DNA of 64,000 nucleotides from an uncultured Sulfitobacter sp. (GCF_947502895.1 NZ_CANNBM010000003.1:363982-427981); one strand, 5' to 3'; counted from the stretch's first letter, positions 1 to 8,278 are shown. Made by a program: numbers and translations. The notes: generated by a model not told the origin, from the letters alone.

Positions 1-1467
1 GAGCGCCGCCACAGCTACGCTGGCTTGTTCCACATCATCAAAGGGCAGCACATCATCGCCGATGGTCTGGCCTGTTTCATGCCCCTTGCCTGCAATCAGC
101 AGCGCATCACCTGTTTCCAGCACATCTATACCCCGCAGGATTGCCTCGGCACGGTCGCCCACTTCGGTGGCATCCCTACAGCCTTCCATCACGGCAGCGC
201 GGATGGTGGCAGGGTCTTCGGAGCGCGGGTTGTCGTCGGTCACAAAAACCAGATCGGCATTCTCCGCGGCAGCGGCCCCCATCAGCGGGCGCTTGGCCGT
301 GTCGCGATCACCCCCTGCACCGACAATAGCCACCAGGCGGCCCATGACATGCGGGCGCATGGCCGCCAGCGCCGTGGCGATCGCATCAGGCGTATGGGCA
401 TAATCAACAAAAACCGCCGCACCGTTGTCACGCGTCGCGGCAAGTTGCATGCGGCCCCGCACAGTTGTCAGATGCGGGATGGTATCAAACACATGGGAAG
501 GGTCGGCACCACAAGCGATAACCAAGGCGGCCGCCAGCAGTACGTTGTCTGCCTGAAAACCACCAATCAGGTTCAGGCGTTTTTGATATGCCTTGCCGCG
601 CCATTCAAACCGAAGGTCTTGTCCCGTTGCATCAAAACGCTGGCCCGTCAGGTGCAAATCACCCCCATCGCGGCCGACGGTGATCACGTTGCACCCCCGC
701 GCCGAGGCAATCGCGGCCATGTCAACGCCGCGCGGATCGTCAATATTGATTACGGCTGTGCCGGTCTCGGGCAGCACGCGGGCGAACAGGCCCGCTTTGG
801 CGTCGAAATAGGCCTCGAACGTCTCGTGATAGTCCAGATGGTCTTGGGTAAAGTTGGTAAACCCCGCTGCTTGCAACGTCACACCGTCAAGGCGGCGCTG
901 GTCCAACCCGTGCGAGGACGCCTCCATCGCCGCATGGGTGATACCATTGGCAGCCGCATCTGCCAGCGCGCGGTGCAGCGTGATCGGCTCTGGCGTGGTA
1001 TGGGCCAGCGGTGCGGTCCATGCCCCCTCGACCCCCGTTGTGCCCAGATTTACGGCCGAAAGGCCCATCTCGATCCAGATCTGCCGCACGAACGTACTAA
1101 CAGAAGTTTTTCCATTGGTCCCTGTCACTGCAATCATGGTCTTGGGCTGTGCGCCAAACCAAAGGGCGGCAGTGCGGGCCAATGCTTCGCGCGGCTGCTC
1201 GGAGATCACAAGTGCTGCCCCTGCAGCGCGCACCGCGTCACCCGCCAATTGGGCGCCCTGCGCATCCGTCAGGACCGCGACAGCCCCCGCCGCCAATGCT
1301 TTGTCCACAAAACCTGCCCCATGCACAACCGATCCGGGCATCGCGGCAAAAAGTGTGCCTTGACCCACCCGCCTGCTATCGACTTCGAGACTTGTCAGTG
1401 TCGGGTTCTCACCCCCTACGGCCATCAGCCCCAGAGAGTTTAGCCGAATGCCGGGATGCGTTGTCAT
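1..1467 (-). CDS. murE: UDP-MurNAc-tripeptide synthetase, 3' end outside window
   Basis: The reading frame opens with ATG at 1467 and stays open to base 1, giving 489 codons without a stop, so only the last few residues of this roughly 490-500 residue family are missing. MurE is a cytoplasmic ligase that adds meso-diaminopimelate to UDP-MurNAc-L-Ala-D-Glu using ATP. The N-terminus (MTTHPGIRLNSLG, then LEVDSRRVGQGTLFAA) is typical of the Mur ligase N-terminal domain, which begins with an S/D-SR-V motif. It lies 18 bases downstream of ftsI on the same strand, as expected for the division and cell wall cluster. The identity rests on these motifs and on context. I did not translate the entire frame residue by residue. 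Confidence 0.9.
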   Translation of the reverse strand, partial: MTTHPGIRLNSLGLMAVGGENPTLTSLEVDSRRVGQGTLFAAMPGSVVHGAGFVDKALAAGAVAVLTDAQGAQLAGDAVRAAGAALVISEQPREALARTAALWFGAQPKTMIAVTGTNGKTSVSTFVRQIWIEMGLSAVNLGTTGVEGAWTAPLAHTTPEPITLHRALADAAANGITHAAMEASSHGLDQRRLDGVTLQAAGFTNFTQDHLDYHETFEAYFDAKAGLFARVLPETGTAVINIDDPRGVDMAAIASARGCNVITVGRDGGDLHLTGQRFDATGQDLRFEWRGKAYQKRLNLIGGFQADNVLLAAALVIACGADPSHVFDTIPHLTTVRGRMQLAATRDNGAAVFVDYAHTPDAIATALAAMRPHVMGRLVAIVGAGGDRDTAKRPLMGAAAAENADLVFVTDDNPRSEDPATIRAAVMEGCRDATEVGDRAEAILRGIDVLETGDALLIAGKGHETGQTIGDDVLPFDDVEQASVAVAAL

Positions 1468-1485
1468 GGGGGTGGGCCTGCGTAA

Positions 1486-3279
1486 TTAGTTGCTGCTGGT
1501 CAGGGTTATATCAGCGACTTGCGCAGGTTCAATGGTGGGCCGCATCCCCAACAAAGGTGCAACACGGCGGATCATTTCAGCTGCTACTGGCACCGCCGTC
1601 CAACCTGCGGTGCGGCGCGGTTTGTCGCCCGAGGTCATCACAGGCTCGTCGAGCGTGACAATCAGTACATAGCGCGGGTTTTCGGCTGGAAACATCGAAG
1701 CGAAGGTGTTGATATTTTTGTTTTTGTAATACCCGCCACCCGCACGCAGCTTTTCCGAAGTGCCTGTTTTGCCAGCCACAAAATAGCCCGGGACTTCGCC
1801 AAAACTTGCTGTTCCGTTCTTGCCTACGACCACGTCGCGCAGCATCCGCCGTGCTGCAGCGGCGACTTCGGTTCGCATCACACGCTCGCCCAGCTGCGGA
1901 CCTTTTTGCTTGAGCAGTGTCGGTTTAACCGCAAGCCCCCCATTCGCAATCGCCGCATAACCTGCCGCCAGATGCATTGCTGTTGTGGATATGCCGTGAC
2001 CATAAGATATCGTGACCGCTGACAGGTCGGTATAGCGCGCAGGCATCAAGGGCCGCCCACCAGAAGCTTCGACGATCTCGAACGGGGTCCGCACGGACAG
2101 GCCAAGTTTCTCCAGAAATTTTTGCTGACGCTCTTTGCCGATCATTAGGGCCAGACGACCTGTGCCGCGGTTGGAGGATTTCTCGATGATCTGACTTACG
2201 CTCAGTGTGCCATAATTCTTGTTCTGGAACTCGCCAATCGTATGACCGCCAACTTTCATTGGTCCTGCGGTGTTAATCATTGTGTTGGCATTAACCAGCC
2301 CCAGCTCCATCGCTTGGGCAGCCGCGAAAATCTTGAAGGTCGAGCCAAGCTCATACACACCTTGAACCGAGCGGTTGAACAATGGGCTGTCAGACGGATC
2401 GCCCTCAATCGCGGGGCGCGGACGGTTGTTGGGATCAAAACTGGGCAATGATACGACGCTTACGACCTCGCCCGTATGCACGTCCATCAAGATCGAGGTG
2501 GCACCCTTGGCGTTCATCAGCTTCATGCCACCATCCAGAACACGCTCGGCTGCGGCCTGCACGGTCAGGTCAAGGCTCAATTCCAGCGGTTTGCCTGCAT
2601 TTGCAGGATCGCGCAGGTAGTCGTCAAAATACTTCTCGGCACCGGCCACACCGATCACTTCGGCAGCACGCACACCTTCGCGGCCAAAGCTGGCACCGCC
2701 CATAATATGCGCGGCCAGTTTACCATTGGGATAAAGGCGCATATCGCGCGGAGCAAACAGCAGACCCGGATCACCAATATCATGTACGGCTTGCATCTGC
2801 TCGGGACTGATCTTCTTTTTCACCCACAAGAACTTGCGCTTACCGGTAAAGTCCTTGATGAGCCGCTCTTCTTTCAGGTCAGGGAAAATCTTGGCCAGCT
2901 GACGGGCGGCGCCTTCGGCGTCAATCATATGTGGCGGCTGGGCATAAAGCGCATGTGTGTCAAGATTAGTCGCGAGAATACGACCGTTGCGGTCCACGAT
3001 ATCTGCGCGGGTGTTGGCGATAATCGAGCCGGGTGCGTGGGCGCGCGGCTCTACCGGATCAGAGATGGCGAGCAAGCCCATACGCGCGCCAACTACAGCA
3101 AAGGCGCAGAAAAAGAACACACCGAGCACCAGCAGACGGCCCTCGGCACGGCTGCGGTCCTGATCGCGCATCTGCTCGTGCCGGATGCGGCGGTTCTGGT
3201 TTTCGATCGCGTCAGGGTTTTCACCTTTGGCACGGGCCTCAAGAATTCGGGCAAGCGGGCGCAGGGGGGTGCGGATCAT
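1486..3279 (-). CDS. ftsI: Peptidoglycan D,D-transpeptidase FtsI (PBP3)
   Basis: This 597-residue class B penicillin-binding protein cross-links septal peptidoglycan during division. It has a short cytoplasmic N-terminus rich in Arg, one membrane segment (about residues 50-72, LLVLGVFFFCAFAVVGARMG), a dimerisation domain and a C-terminal transpeptidase domain. The three active-site motifs are visible: STFK (in GSTFKIF), SSN (in EKSSNRG) and KTGT (in AGKTGTSEK). The start overlaps the end of ftsL by four bases (ATGA), which implies translational coupling, and murE follows. Length and motif order are normal for alphaproteobacterial FtsI. Confidence 0.97.
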   Translation of the reverse strand: MIRTPLRPLARILEARAKGENPDAIENQNRRIRHEQMRDQDRSRAEGRLLVLGVFFFCAFAVVGARMGLLAISDPVEPRAHAPGSIIANTRADIVDRNGRILATNLDTHALYAQPPHMIDAEGAARQLAKIFPDLKEERLIKDFTGKRKFLWVKKKISPEQMQAVHDIGDPGLLFAPRDMRLYPNGKLAAHIMGGASFGREGVRAAEVIGVAGAEKYFDDYLRDPANAGKPLELSLDLTVQAAAERVLDGGMKLMNAKGATSILMDVHTGEVVSVVSLPSFDPNNRPRPAIEGDPSDSPLFNRSVQGVYELGSTFKIFAAAQAMELGLVNANTMINTAGPMKVGGHTIGEFQNKNYGTLSVSQIIEKSSNRGTGRLALMIGKERQQKFLEKLGLSVRTPFEIVEASGGRPLMPARYTDLSAVTISYGHGISTTAMHLAAGYAAIANGGLAVKPTLLKQKGPQLGERVMRTEVAAAARRMLRDVVVGKNGTASFGEVPGYFVAGKTGTSEKLRAGGGYYKNKNINTFASMFPAENPRYVLIVTLDEPVMTSGDKPRRTAGWTAVPVAAEMIRRVAPLLGMRPTIEPAQVADITLTSSN

Positions 3280-3626
3280 AGCGGATCCTCCGCATTCATG
3301 GTCGAGACATCAATGGAGTTGGTGATCGGCAGCAGTTTCGGTGTCGGGTATTGCACCTCGTCTACCTGCCCGAACTGGTCAGGGTGCAACGGCAACAGCT
3401 GCAAACGCTCGAAATTCAGCTCGGCCAAATCACGCAGGCGGTCGGGGCGGTTCTGGAATGCCCATTCAGCGCGCAAAACTGCCAGACGGGCATGGGCATT
3501 GCGAATTTCGTACCGCAGCTCGTCCGTGTCGTTCAGAATAGCTTGGGTGGCATAGTTTTCGCGGTAGGCCCAAAAGGCCAGTCCGATCACACCAAGAGCG
3601 GTCAAAACGTAAATCACCGACTTCAT
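3276..3626 (-). CDS. ftsL: Cell division protein FtsL-like
   Basis: This is a 116-residue bitopic membrane protein. One hydrophobic segment at the very N-terminus (about residues 4-20, VIYVLTALGVIGLAFWAY) is followed by a helical region (about 30-75) with heptad character, and then a short tail. This is the FtsL layout: it joins FtsB and FtsQ in the periplasm and activates FtsW/FtsI. Sequence conservation in this family is weak, so the name depends on size, topology and its position between rsmH and ftsI. It overlaps both neighbours by four bases, indicating a coupled operon. Confidence 0.88.
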   Translation of the reverse strand: MKSVIYVLTALGVIGLAFWAYRENYATQAILNDTDELRYEIRNAHARLAVLRAEWAFQNRPDRLRDLAELNFERLQLLPLHPDQFGQVDEVQYPTPKLLPITNSIDVSTMNAEDPL

Positions 3627-4606
3627 CTCGTTTTCCCCTTCATCATCGGCATTCCTATGGCCCTCGCCTCGATACTGCCGGCTGGCGCGTCGGTGCGTGT
3701 GGCCACACGCAGCTTTGCACTTCGGCTGCGTGGGTTTTCGTCCAACTCTTGCGCATCGGCGATGATGGCCTTGCGCGACTTGACCTTGAACTGCGGCGCG
3801 TCCTGTACCAGTTCGGGCGCAAAGCGGTTGGCGTTGCCGCCCGCCCCTGCGCGCGCCGTCAGAAAGCGTTTGACCATGCGGTCTTCGACTGAGTGGAACG
3901 TCACCACCGCCAGCTTACCGCCAGGTTTGAGCGCCCGTTCGGCGGCCATAAGACCCTCCCAAAGTTCGCCATACTCATTATTCACCGCAATGCGCAGCGC
4001 CTGAAAGGTCCGCGTTGCGGGGTGGCTCTGGTTGGGCTTGGGGCGCGGCAGACAGCTTTCGACCAATTTGGCCAGCTCCAGCGTCCGCGTCAGCGGCGCC
4101 TCTTCGCGCGCCAACACAATTTTCTTGGCGATCCGGCGGCTTGCACGCTCTTCTCCATACAGAAAGATAATGTTGGCAAGCTCTTCCTCTGACGCCTCAT
4201 TCACCAAATCAGCCGCCGAAGGGCCGTCTTGTGACATCCGCATATCCAGCGGGCCATCGCGCATGAACGAAAATCCGCGTTCGGCCAGATCAAGCTGCAT
4301 CGAGGATACGCCGAGGTCGAGAACAACGCCGTCGAGGTCTTGGGCGTATTCATCCATTTTCGAAAAAACGCCGTGCTGCATTACCAGACGACCGCCATAT
4401 TCGCTTGCCCAAGGGGCAGCCATCTCGAACGCCAGCGGGTCGCGGTCAACTGCGATAACACAGTCAGCGCCCGCGTCCAGAAAGCCACGCGTATAGCCGC
4501 CAGCACCAAAGGTCCCGTCCAGCCATGTGCCCTGCACAGGTGCCACGGCCTCAAGGATGGGGCGCAAGAGAACAGGAATGTGAGGGGATGTATTGGTGGC
4601 AGCCAT
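3623..4606 (-). CDS. rsmH: 16S rRNA (cytosine(1402)-N(4))-methyltransferase
   Basis: The 327-residue protein (formerly MraW) methylates N4 of C1402 in 16S rRNA using S-adenosylmethionine. The N-terminus reads HIPVLLRPILEAV and then GTFGAGGYTRGFL, the SAM-binding glycine loop, followed by VLDLGVSSMQLD and a C-terminal VVTFHSVEDRMVKRF motif, both diagnostic of the family. It lies between mraZ (six bases upstream) and ftsL (four-base overlap). Length is normal. Confidence 0.97.
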   Translation of the reverse strand: MAATNTSPHIPVLLRPILEAVAPVQGTWLDGTFGAGGYTRGFLDAGADCVIAVDRDPLAFEMAAPWASEYGGRLVMQHGVFSKMDEYAQDLDGVVLDLGVSSMQLDLAERGFSFMRDGPLDMRMSQDGPSAADLVNEASEEELANIIFLYGEERASRRIAKKIVLAREEAPLTRTLELAKLVESCLPRPKPNQSHPATRTFQALRIAVNNEYGELWEGLMAAERALKPGGKLAVVTFHSVEDRMVKRFLTARAGAGGNANRFAPELVQDAPQFKVKSRKAIIADAQELDENPRSRSAKLRVATRTDAPAGSIEARAIGMPMMKGKTR

Positions 4607-4612
4607 AACGCT

Positions 4613-5116
4613 CTACGCTCCGGCTGGTCCATCCAGGAACTGCATCGGATCGAAATCCTCTGGCAGCTCGTCGAGCCATGCCTCCTGCTTGGCCCGCTCT
4701 TGGGTGTCATAGGTTTCGGGCTGCCAAATCTGGAATGTGTCGCCCATCCCGATAAAGAACGCCTCTTTATCCAGCGCGATTTTATTGCGCAGCTTGGCAG
4801 GAAGAACCAAACGCCCGGTTTCATCGACAGTCGTAGGAAACGACTGCCCGTGAAACAGGGCTTGCAGCATCTTGCGCTCCATCGAGCCGCGCGGCAGTGC
4901 GTCGATCTTGGCATCCACCTCTTCTATCGCGGCCATTGTGTAGCATTCGAGGAAACTGCGGCGATGGTCGCCATAGACGATAACCAGCTCGGGCGTCTCG
5001 CCGGACTTCCAGTTAGGGTCAGACGCTTCCAGCACACGCCGAAAAGAGGCGGGTATAGATACCCTCCCCTTCGTGTCGACCTTGTGCTGGCTTTCGCCTC
5101 TGAACCTTCGGCTCAC
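4613..5116 (-). CDS. mraZ: Division/cell wall cluster regulator MraZ
   Basis: The 167-residue protein has two AbrB/SpoVT-like DNA-binding repeats. The first begins near residue 6 (GESQHKVDTKGRVSIPASFR) and the second near residue 90 (TVDETGRLVLPAKLR), each with the conserved D-xKGR/D-xTGR turn. MraZ oligomerises as a ring and in other bacteria represses its own operon by binding tandem GGG-containing repeats. It is the first gene of the minus-strand cluster mraZ-rsmH-ftsL-ftsI-murE. The upstream region contains several clusters of the expected repeat. Confidence 0.95.
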   Translation of the reverse strand: MSRRFRGESQHKVDTKGRVSIPASFRRVLEASDPNWKSGETPELVIVYGDHRRSFLECYTMAAIEEVDAKIDALPRGSMERKMLQALFHGQSFPTTVDETGRLVLPAKLRNKIALDKEAFFIGMGDTFQIWQPETYDTQERAKQEAWLDELPEDFDPMQFLDGPAGA

Positions 5117-5423
5117 TGTGTTTGTCCCTTGCGCTTTGCGCCTCGTCGTTTTGCGTTTGGCACCCGTCGGTGCGATGCGCGGGCCTTATCGACCCGTTAA
5201 ATGTAAAAAGGGCGGATTGATCTGCTGCCACTGATCAACCCGCCGCTTTGTCCCGCTGTTGCGGGGAAGTCCGACTGCGCGCGCCACCTGGGGGGATGTC
5301 TGCTCGCCCGCGCGCCGGATCTCTTTGGTCTGAAGAAAGCGAGGTGCCTGTATGAAACCTGCTAGAGTTTATTGTTGCGTGGGGTCGTTTGGTGCCCCGT
5401 GTCTCGATCTCTTCCGATGCACT

Positions 5424-5448
5424 AGGGATGCCATGGGAAATCATGGGC
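5424..5448 (+). promoter_or_regulatory. Candidate MraZ box, three GGG repeats
   Basis: AGGGA, TGGGA and TGGGC begin at 5424, 5434 and 5444, so the GGG triplets are spaced exactly 10 bases apart. MraZ operators in other bacteria are three or more TGGGN repeats with five-base spacers, which is the same spacing. The repeats read on the plus strand while mraZ is transcribed from the minus strand about 310 bases away. The assignment to MraZ is inference. Confidence 0.5.
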
Positions 5449-5603
5449 GTCTACAATTAATTTCGAAATATCAGTGAAGATTACGCTAACTCAGCATGTA
5501 TAAATCTAAATTTATACCAGAAAATTTAGAATTTTCGGAATATGTGCTGACAAACCGACCTATAACCACAACATATAGACAATTCTGGAAACGGGAATTT
5601 TTT

Positions 5604-5617
5604 CCCATGATTTCCCG
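5604..5617 (-). promoter_or_regulatory. Candidate two-repeat MraZ site
   Basis: On the minus strand CGGGAAATCA is followed by TGGGA, with GGG triplets 10 bases apart (complement of CCC at 5604-5606 and 5614-5616). The core GGGAAATCATGGG also occurs in the three-repeat site at 5424. Only two repeats are in phase, so the evidence is weaker than there. Confidence 0.35.
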
Positions 5618-5760
5618 ATTTTTTTGACTGTGGGAAGACTTACCAATTCGTATTCCCCTTTTGTTCACAAGTAAACGACGACAAAGGATCCGAATCGCCC
5701 CCTATTCCCGTGAGAAACTGACCCTGCGCGCCCCGATCTCGCGAATTCAATCAAACCGCG

Positions 5761-5774
5761 CCCATCATTTCCCA
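5761..5774 (-). promoter_or_regulatory. Candidate two-repeat MraZ site near the divergent gene
   Basis: The minus strand carries TGGGAAATGATGGGC, again two GGG triplets 10 bases apart (CCC at 5761 and 5771 on the plus strand). A further lone TGGGAAATG lies about 20 bases to the right. The site is nearer to the membrane protein gene than to mraZ, so it may act on that gene or on a distant mraZ promoter. Confidence 0.3.
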
Positions 5775-5891
5775 TGGCGCGTACCATCATTTCCCATACC
5801 GCCCCAGCTTCGATGCAATTGCGCGACTTCAAACAGTCTACACATGCGCGGGCAGCCATCGTTCTTGTGTAAACGGACACAAGCGGCCAAT

Positions 5892-6701
5892 ATGGCGTCA
5901 GGATCATTCATTCAGGTTTGCCCAGTGAACACTGCACTTGCACTTTTGCGCCACGCTCTGGGCCTTTTGACAGAAGCGCCGCTTAAAACGCTGGCTGTCG
6001 TCGCACCTGCGTTAGTGTTGATGTGTGGCGTGGGCGCCATCACAGCGCTGACCGCGCCCGAACTCCTGGCGCTGGACCCGACCAATCCTGATTTGCAAAG
6101 CATCAAGTCGGTACGTTTGTCTGCGATCCTGTTGGGCACATTCATACTCAGCTACGCGCTGATGGCTATCCTGTGGCATCGCCACACGCTGGGAAGCATC
6201 CGCAAACCGCAGCCGATGACAGCCCCTTTGATCGGCGGATATTTATGGCGGGTGGTCGCGCTTGCACTGATCCAGCTTGTCGCCGGCCTTGCCCTTGTGA
6301 TCCCGCTACTGATCGCAAGCCAGTCCGGCACAGCAGGCGCGCGCCCTCCGGCGTTGCCTTCCATGATGCTTACGACATTCATCACCCAACTGCTTTTGCT
6401 CTGGCTGTCACTCAGGCTCAGTCTGATTTTACCGGCCGCGGCGCTGGGGCGCCCTATCTCTATGCGGGTCAGTTGGCAGCATACTCTGCCCCTGACACGA
6501 CCTTTGTGGGGCGTGGCTGCGGTGCTTGCACTGGTCAATACGGCCCTTACAGGGCTAACGACCCTGTTTGACCTATCACGTCCCGTTCACGCGCTGGTGC
6601 TGGAGTTGCCTATCTATATCATCGAAGGGTTGCTGATCTTCAGCGTGCTCACAACACTTTATGCGCGCCAGATCCAGAAGACCGACAACGACAGCATTTA
6701 A
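5892..6701 (+). CDS. Polytopic membrane protein of unknown function
   Basis: A protein of 269 residues from ATG 5892, or 258 from GTG 5925; neither start has a strong ribosome binding site. There are about five or six hydrophobic segments: TLAVVAPALVLMCGVGAITAL, LSAILLGTFILSYALMAIL, VVALALIQLVAGLALVIPLLI, an LLLLWLSLRLSLILPAAALG stretch, WGVAAVLALVNTALTGL and IYIIEGLLIFSVLTTLYA. The pattern recalls small integral membrane proteins of the glycerophosphodiesterase-membrane-domain or DUF type, but I do not recognise it. It converges on apbC with two bases between the stops. The frame continues upstream, but that extension overlaps the AT-rich and operator-like region and is probably not translated. 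Confidence 0.7.
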   Translation: MASGSFIQVCPVNTALALLRHALGLLTEAPLKTLAVVAPALVLMCGVGAITALTAPELLALDPTNPDLQSIKSVRLSAILLGTFILSYALMAILWHRHTLGSIRKPQPMTAPLIGGYLWRVVALALIQLVAGLALVIPLLIASQSGTAGARPPALPSMMLTTFITQLLLLWLSLRLSLILPAAALGRPISMRVSWQHTLPLTRPLWGVAAVLALVNTALTGLTTLFDLSRPVHALVLELPIYIIEGLLIFSVLTTLYARQIQKTDNDSI

Positions 6702-6703
6702 TC

Positions 6704-7777
6704 TTAGGCCATTCCGCCTTTAATCAGTCCCTCAGCGATGCGTGCATAGGCTTGGGCCATTGGCCCCTCGCCTGCAGCGACAGGTGTGCCACCGTCGCCC
6801 GCCAGACGCGTCTCCAGATCAATAGGAAGTGTTCCCAACAGCGGAGCACCCATTTTGGTCGCCTCTGCAGCAACACCGCCCTGCCCGAATATCTGATGCT
6901 CTGCCCCGCAGTCGGGACAAACGAACATCGACATGTTCTCAATCAACCCCAGCACAGGTGTTTTGAGCGTACCAAACATATCCAGCGCCTTGCGGGCATC
7001 AATCAGTGCCACATCCTGCGGTGTGCTGACCACAATCGCGCCCGTAAGCTCGGACTTTGTGCACAAGGTCAGCTGTACATCGCCCGTGCCAGGGGGCAGA
7101 TCAACCAAAAGAACATCCAGCTCGCCCCACTCCACCTGCCCCAGCATTTGTTGCAATGCCCCCATCAACATGGGACCGCGCCAGATCGTGGCCTTGCCTT
7201 CTTCCATCATGAAGCCGATCGACATCAGCGTAACGCCATGCGCCTTTAGCGGGATGATGGTTTTGCCGTCGGGGCTGGCAGGGCGTTTGTTAACGCCCAT
7301 CATGCGCGGAATGCTCGGTCCGTAGATGTCTGCATCCAGCAATCCTACTTTGCGCCCCTGCTTTGCCAACGCAACAGCCAGATTGGTACTGACGGTTGAT
7401 TTACCAACCCCCCCTTTACCCGAGCCGATGGCCACGATGCGCTTCACACCGCTTGGCTTGGTGGGGCCTTCTTGCGGCTTGGGGTGGCCGCCGATTTTGA
7501 GGCTCGGCGGGGCGGCAGGTTTGGCCGCAGGACCATGGGCTGTCAGAGCAACAGTGGCCTTACTCACCCCTGCCAATTCGGAGACAACCTTTTCCGCCGC
7601 ATCGCGTAGCGGACCCATAGCGCGCGCCACTTCGGCATCGGGTGCTTCTATCACAAAACGCACAACACCGTTCTCTACCGTCAACGCACGCAGCAAATCA
7701 TGGGCAACCAAGCTGCGCCCGTCGGGCAAGTTGATGCGCTCCAGCGCGGCAAGGACATCGGATTTTGTGACTGACAT
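6704..7777 (-). CDS. apbC: Iron-sulfur cluster carrier protein ApbC (Mrp/NBP35 family)
   Basis: This 357-residue P-loop ATPase transfers Fe-S clusters to apoproteins. An N-terminal MIP18/DUF59-like domain (about residues 1-85, SVTKSDVLAALERINLPDG) is followed by a proline-rich linker and the MRP ATPase domain with the deviant Walker A GSGKGGVGKST. The cluster-binding CPDC motif lies in MSMFVCPDCGAEH. ATG 7777 is preferred because GGGGAGAAC precedes it. The frame remains open for another 53 codons upstream, but those do not match the family start. Confidence 0.93.
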   Translation of the reverse strand: MSVTKSDVLAALERINLPDGRSLVAHDLLRALTVENGVVRFVIEAPDAEVARAMGPLRDAAEKVVSELAGVSKATVALTAHGPAAKPAAPPSLKIGGHPKPQEGPTKPSGVKRIVAIGSGKGGVGKSTVSTNLAVALAKQGRKVGLLDADIYGPSIPRMMGVNKRPASPDGKTIIPLKAHGVTLMSIGFMMEEGKATIWRGPMLMGALQQMLGQVEWGELDVLLVDLPPGTGDVQLTLCTKSELTGAIVVSTPQDVALIDARKALDMFGTLKTPVLGLIENMSMFVCPDCGAEHQIFGQGGVAAEATKMGAPLLGTLPIDLETRLAGDGGTPVAAGEGPMAQAYARIAEGLIKGGMA

Positions 7778-7811
7778 AATAGTTCTCCCCTTTGCATCAC
7801 CACATCGCATA

Positions 7812-7828
7812 TTGCGCGAAATGCGCAA
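7812..7828. promoter_or_regulatory. TTGCGC-N5-GCGCAA inverted repeat
   Basis: A perfect six-base inverted repeat (TTGCGC at 7812-7817, GCGCAA at 7823-7828) lies 35 bases upstream of the apbC start. It is sized like an operator for a dimeric regulator. No regulator can be named from the sequence. Confidence 0.35.
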
Positions 7829-7892
7829 GGCCATGGTCCTGCGGCATGGCAGCAAAACACGGATGCACATAAATGAGGCAATTTCGCACATA

Positions 7893-7919
7893 TGCAGATG
7901 CTGCATGGCAGCATTGCGG
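7893..7919. promoter_or_regulatory. TGC-rich palindromic site
   Basis: The stretch contains GCAGATGCTGC and CTGCATGGCAG. The latter fits CTGC-N3-GCAG, the kind of site described for the polyhydroxyalkanoate regulator PhaR in relatives such as Paracoccus. A related motif GCATTGCAGCATTG occurs at 8192-8205 before the DUF1127 gene. The link to PhaR is a guess from motif shape. Confidence 0.25.
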
Positions 7920-8000
7920 AATTTATTATTGTGCAAGCGCAGAAAGATTCGCTATACATGAGAAGTGAAAACAATCCTCCCGATGGTTTTCTTGATTATC

Positions 8001-8040
8001 GAAGAGGCCTTCATCCTCCTCCCGAGGGCCCTCTTCTTCT
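8001..8040 (+). ncRNA. CcsR/cuckoo-type small RNA hairpin (upstream pair, first)
   Basis: GAAGAGGCCT pairs with AGGGCCCTCTTC around a loop containing CCTCCTCCC. Stem-loops exposing CCUCCUCCC define the CcsR (cuckoo) RNAs of Rhodobacteraceae, where the loop is an anti-Shine-Dalgarno-like sequence. It is directly followed by a second such hairpin that ends in a T-run, so both are probably processed from one transcript that begins near 7950-7990. Confidence 0.65.
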
Positions 8041-8042
8041 TA

Positions 8043-8085
8043 GGCGGCGACATCTCCTCCTCCCTGATGTCGTCGCCATTTTTTT
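8043..8085 (+). ncRNA. CcsR/cuckoo-type hairpin with terminator tail (upstream pair, second)
   Basis: GGCGGCGACAT (8043-8053) pairs over 11 positions with ATGTCGTCGCC (8067-8077), with one G-U pair, around the loop CTCCTCCTCCCTG. It is followed by ATTTTTTTG, so the hairpin also works as an intrinsic terminator. Stem, loop motif and T-tail are all seen directly. The family name comes from the known CcsR/cuckoo RNAs. Confidence 0.75.
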
Positions 8086-8278
8086 GTCCATCGCTGCGCC
8101 TGCCGATCACGCCACCGTGATCTCGTGTGACATTTTGTCTAACTTAAACATTTAGTTAACCTAAGGTTGCGTATGCAGAAAATGCATAGCCGCATTGCAG
8201 CATTGGCGGTTGCACGCAGGGCAACAAACCTTACTTATGATCCACAACAAGACATACTGATGATGAGAAGAGAGCAAC

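Larger units (their letters stand above)
5117..5891. other. Long intergenic region between mraZ and a divergent gene
   Basis: This is about 775 bases without a convincing gene. The half nearest mraZ (5117-5450) is of ordinary composition. Positions 5450-5660 are AT-rich and probably hold promoters for mraZ. Three separate clusters of GGG/CCC triplets at 10-base spacing occur here and are listed separately. A GGGGAAGTCCG string near 5265 recalls the 5' part of RNase P RNA, but no other RNase P signature follows. Short open frames here lack ribosome binding sites and recognisable sequence. Confidence 0.5.

Noticed and set aside
25..1443. Long open frame on the plus strand opposite murE
   Set aside because: It is the mirror of a high-GC coding region; its product is rich in Arg, His and Cys and resembles nothing, while the minus strand encodes MurE.
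5230..5420. Possible RNase P RNA gene next to mraZ
   Set aside because: A GGGGAAGTCCG string resembles the conserved 5' part, but the later signatures (the ACAGNAA region and the pairing 3' end) are absent and the stretch is too short.
7892..8155. An 87-codon frame across the upstream small-RNA hairpins
   Set aside because: It has no ribosome site and its composition follows the stem-loops. The two strong hairpins with a terminator explain the sequence better.
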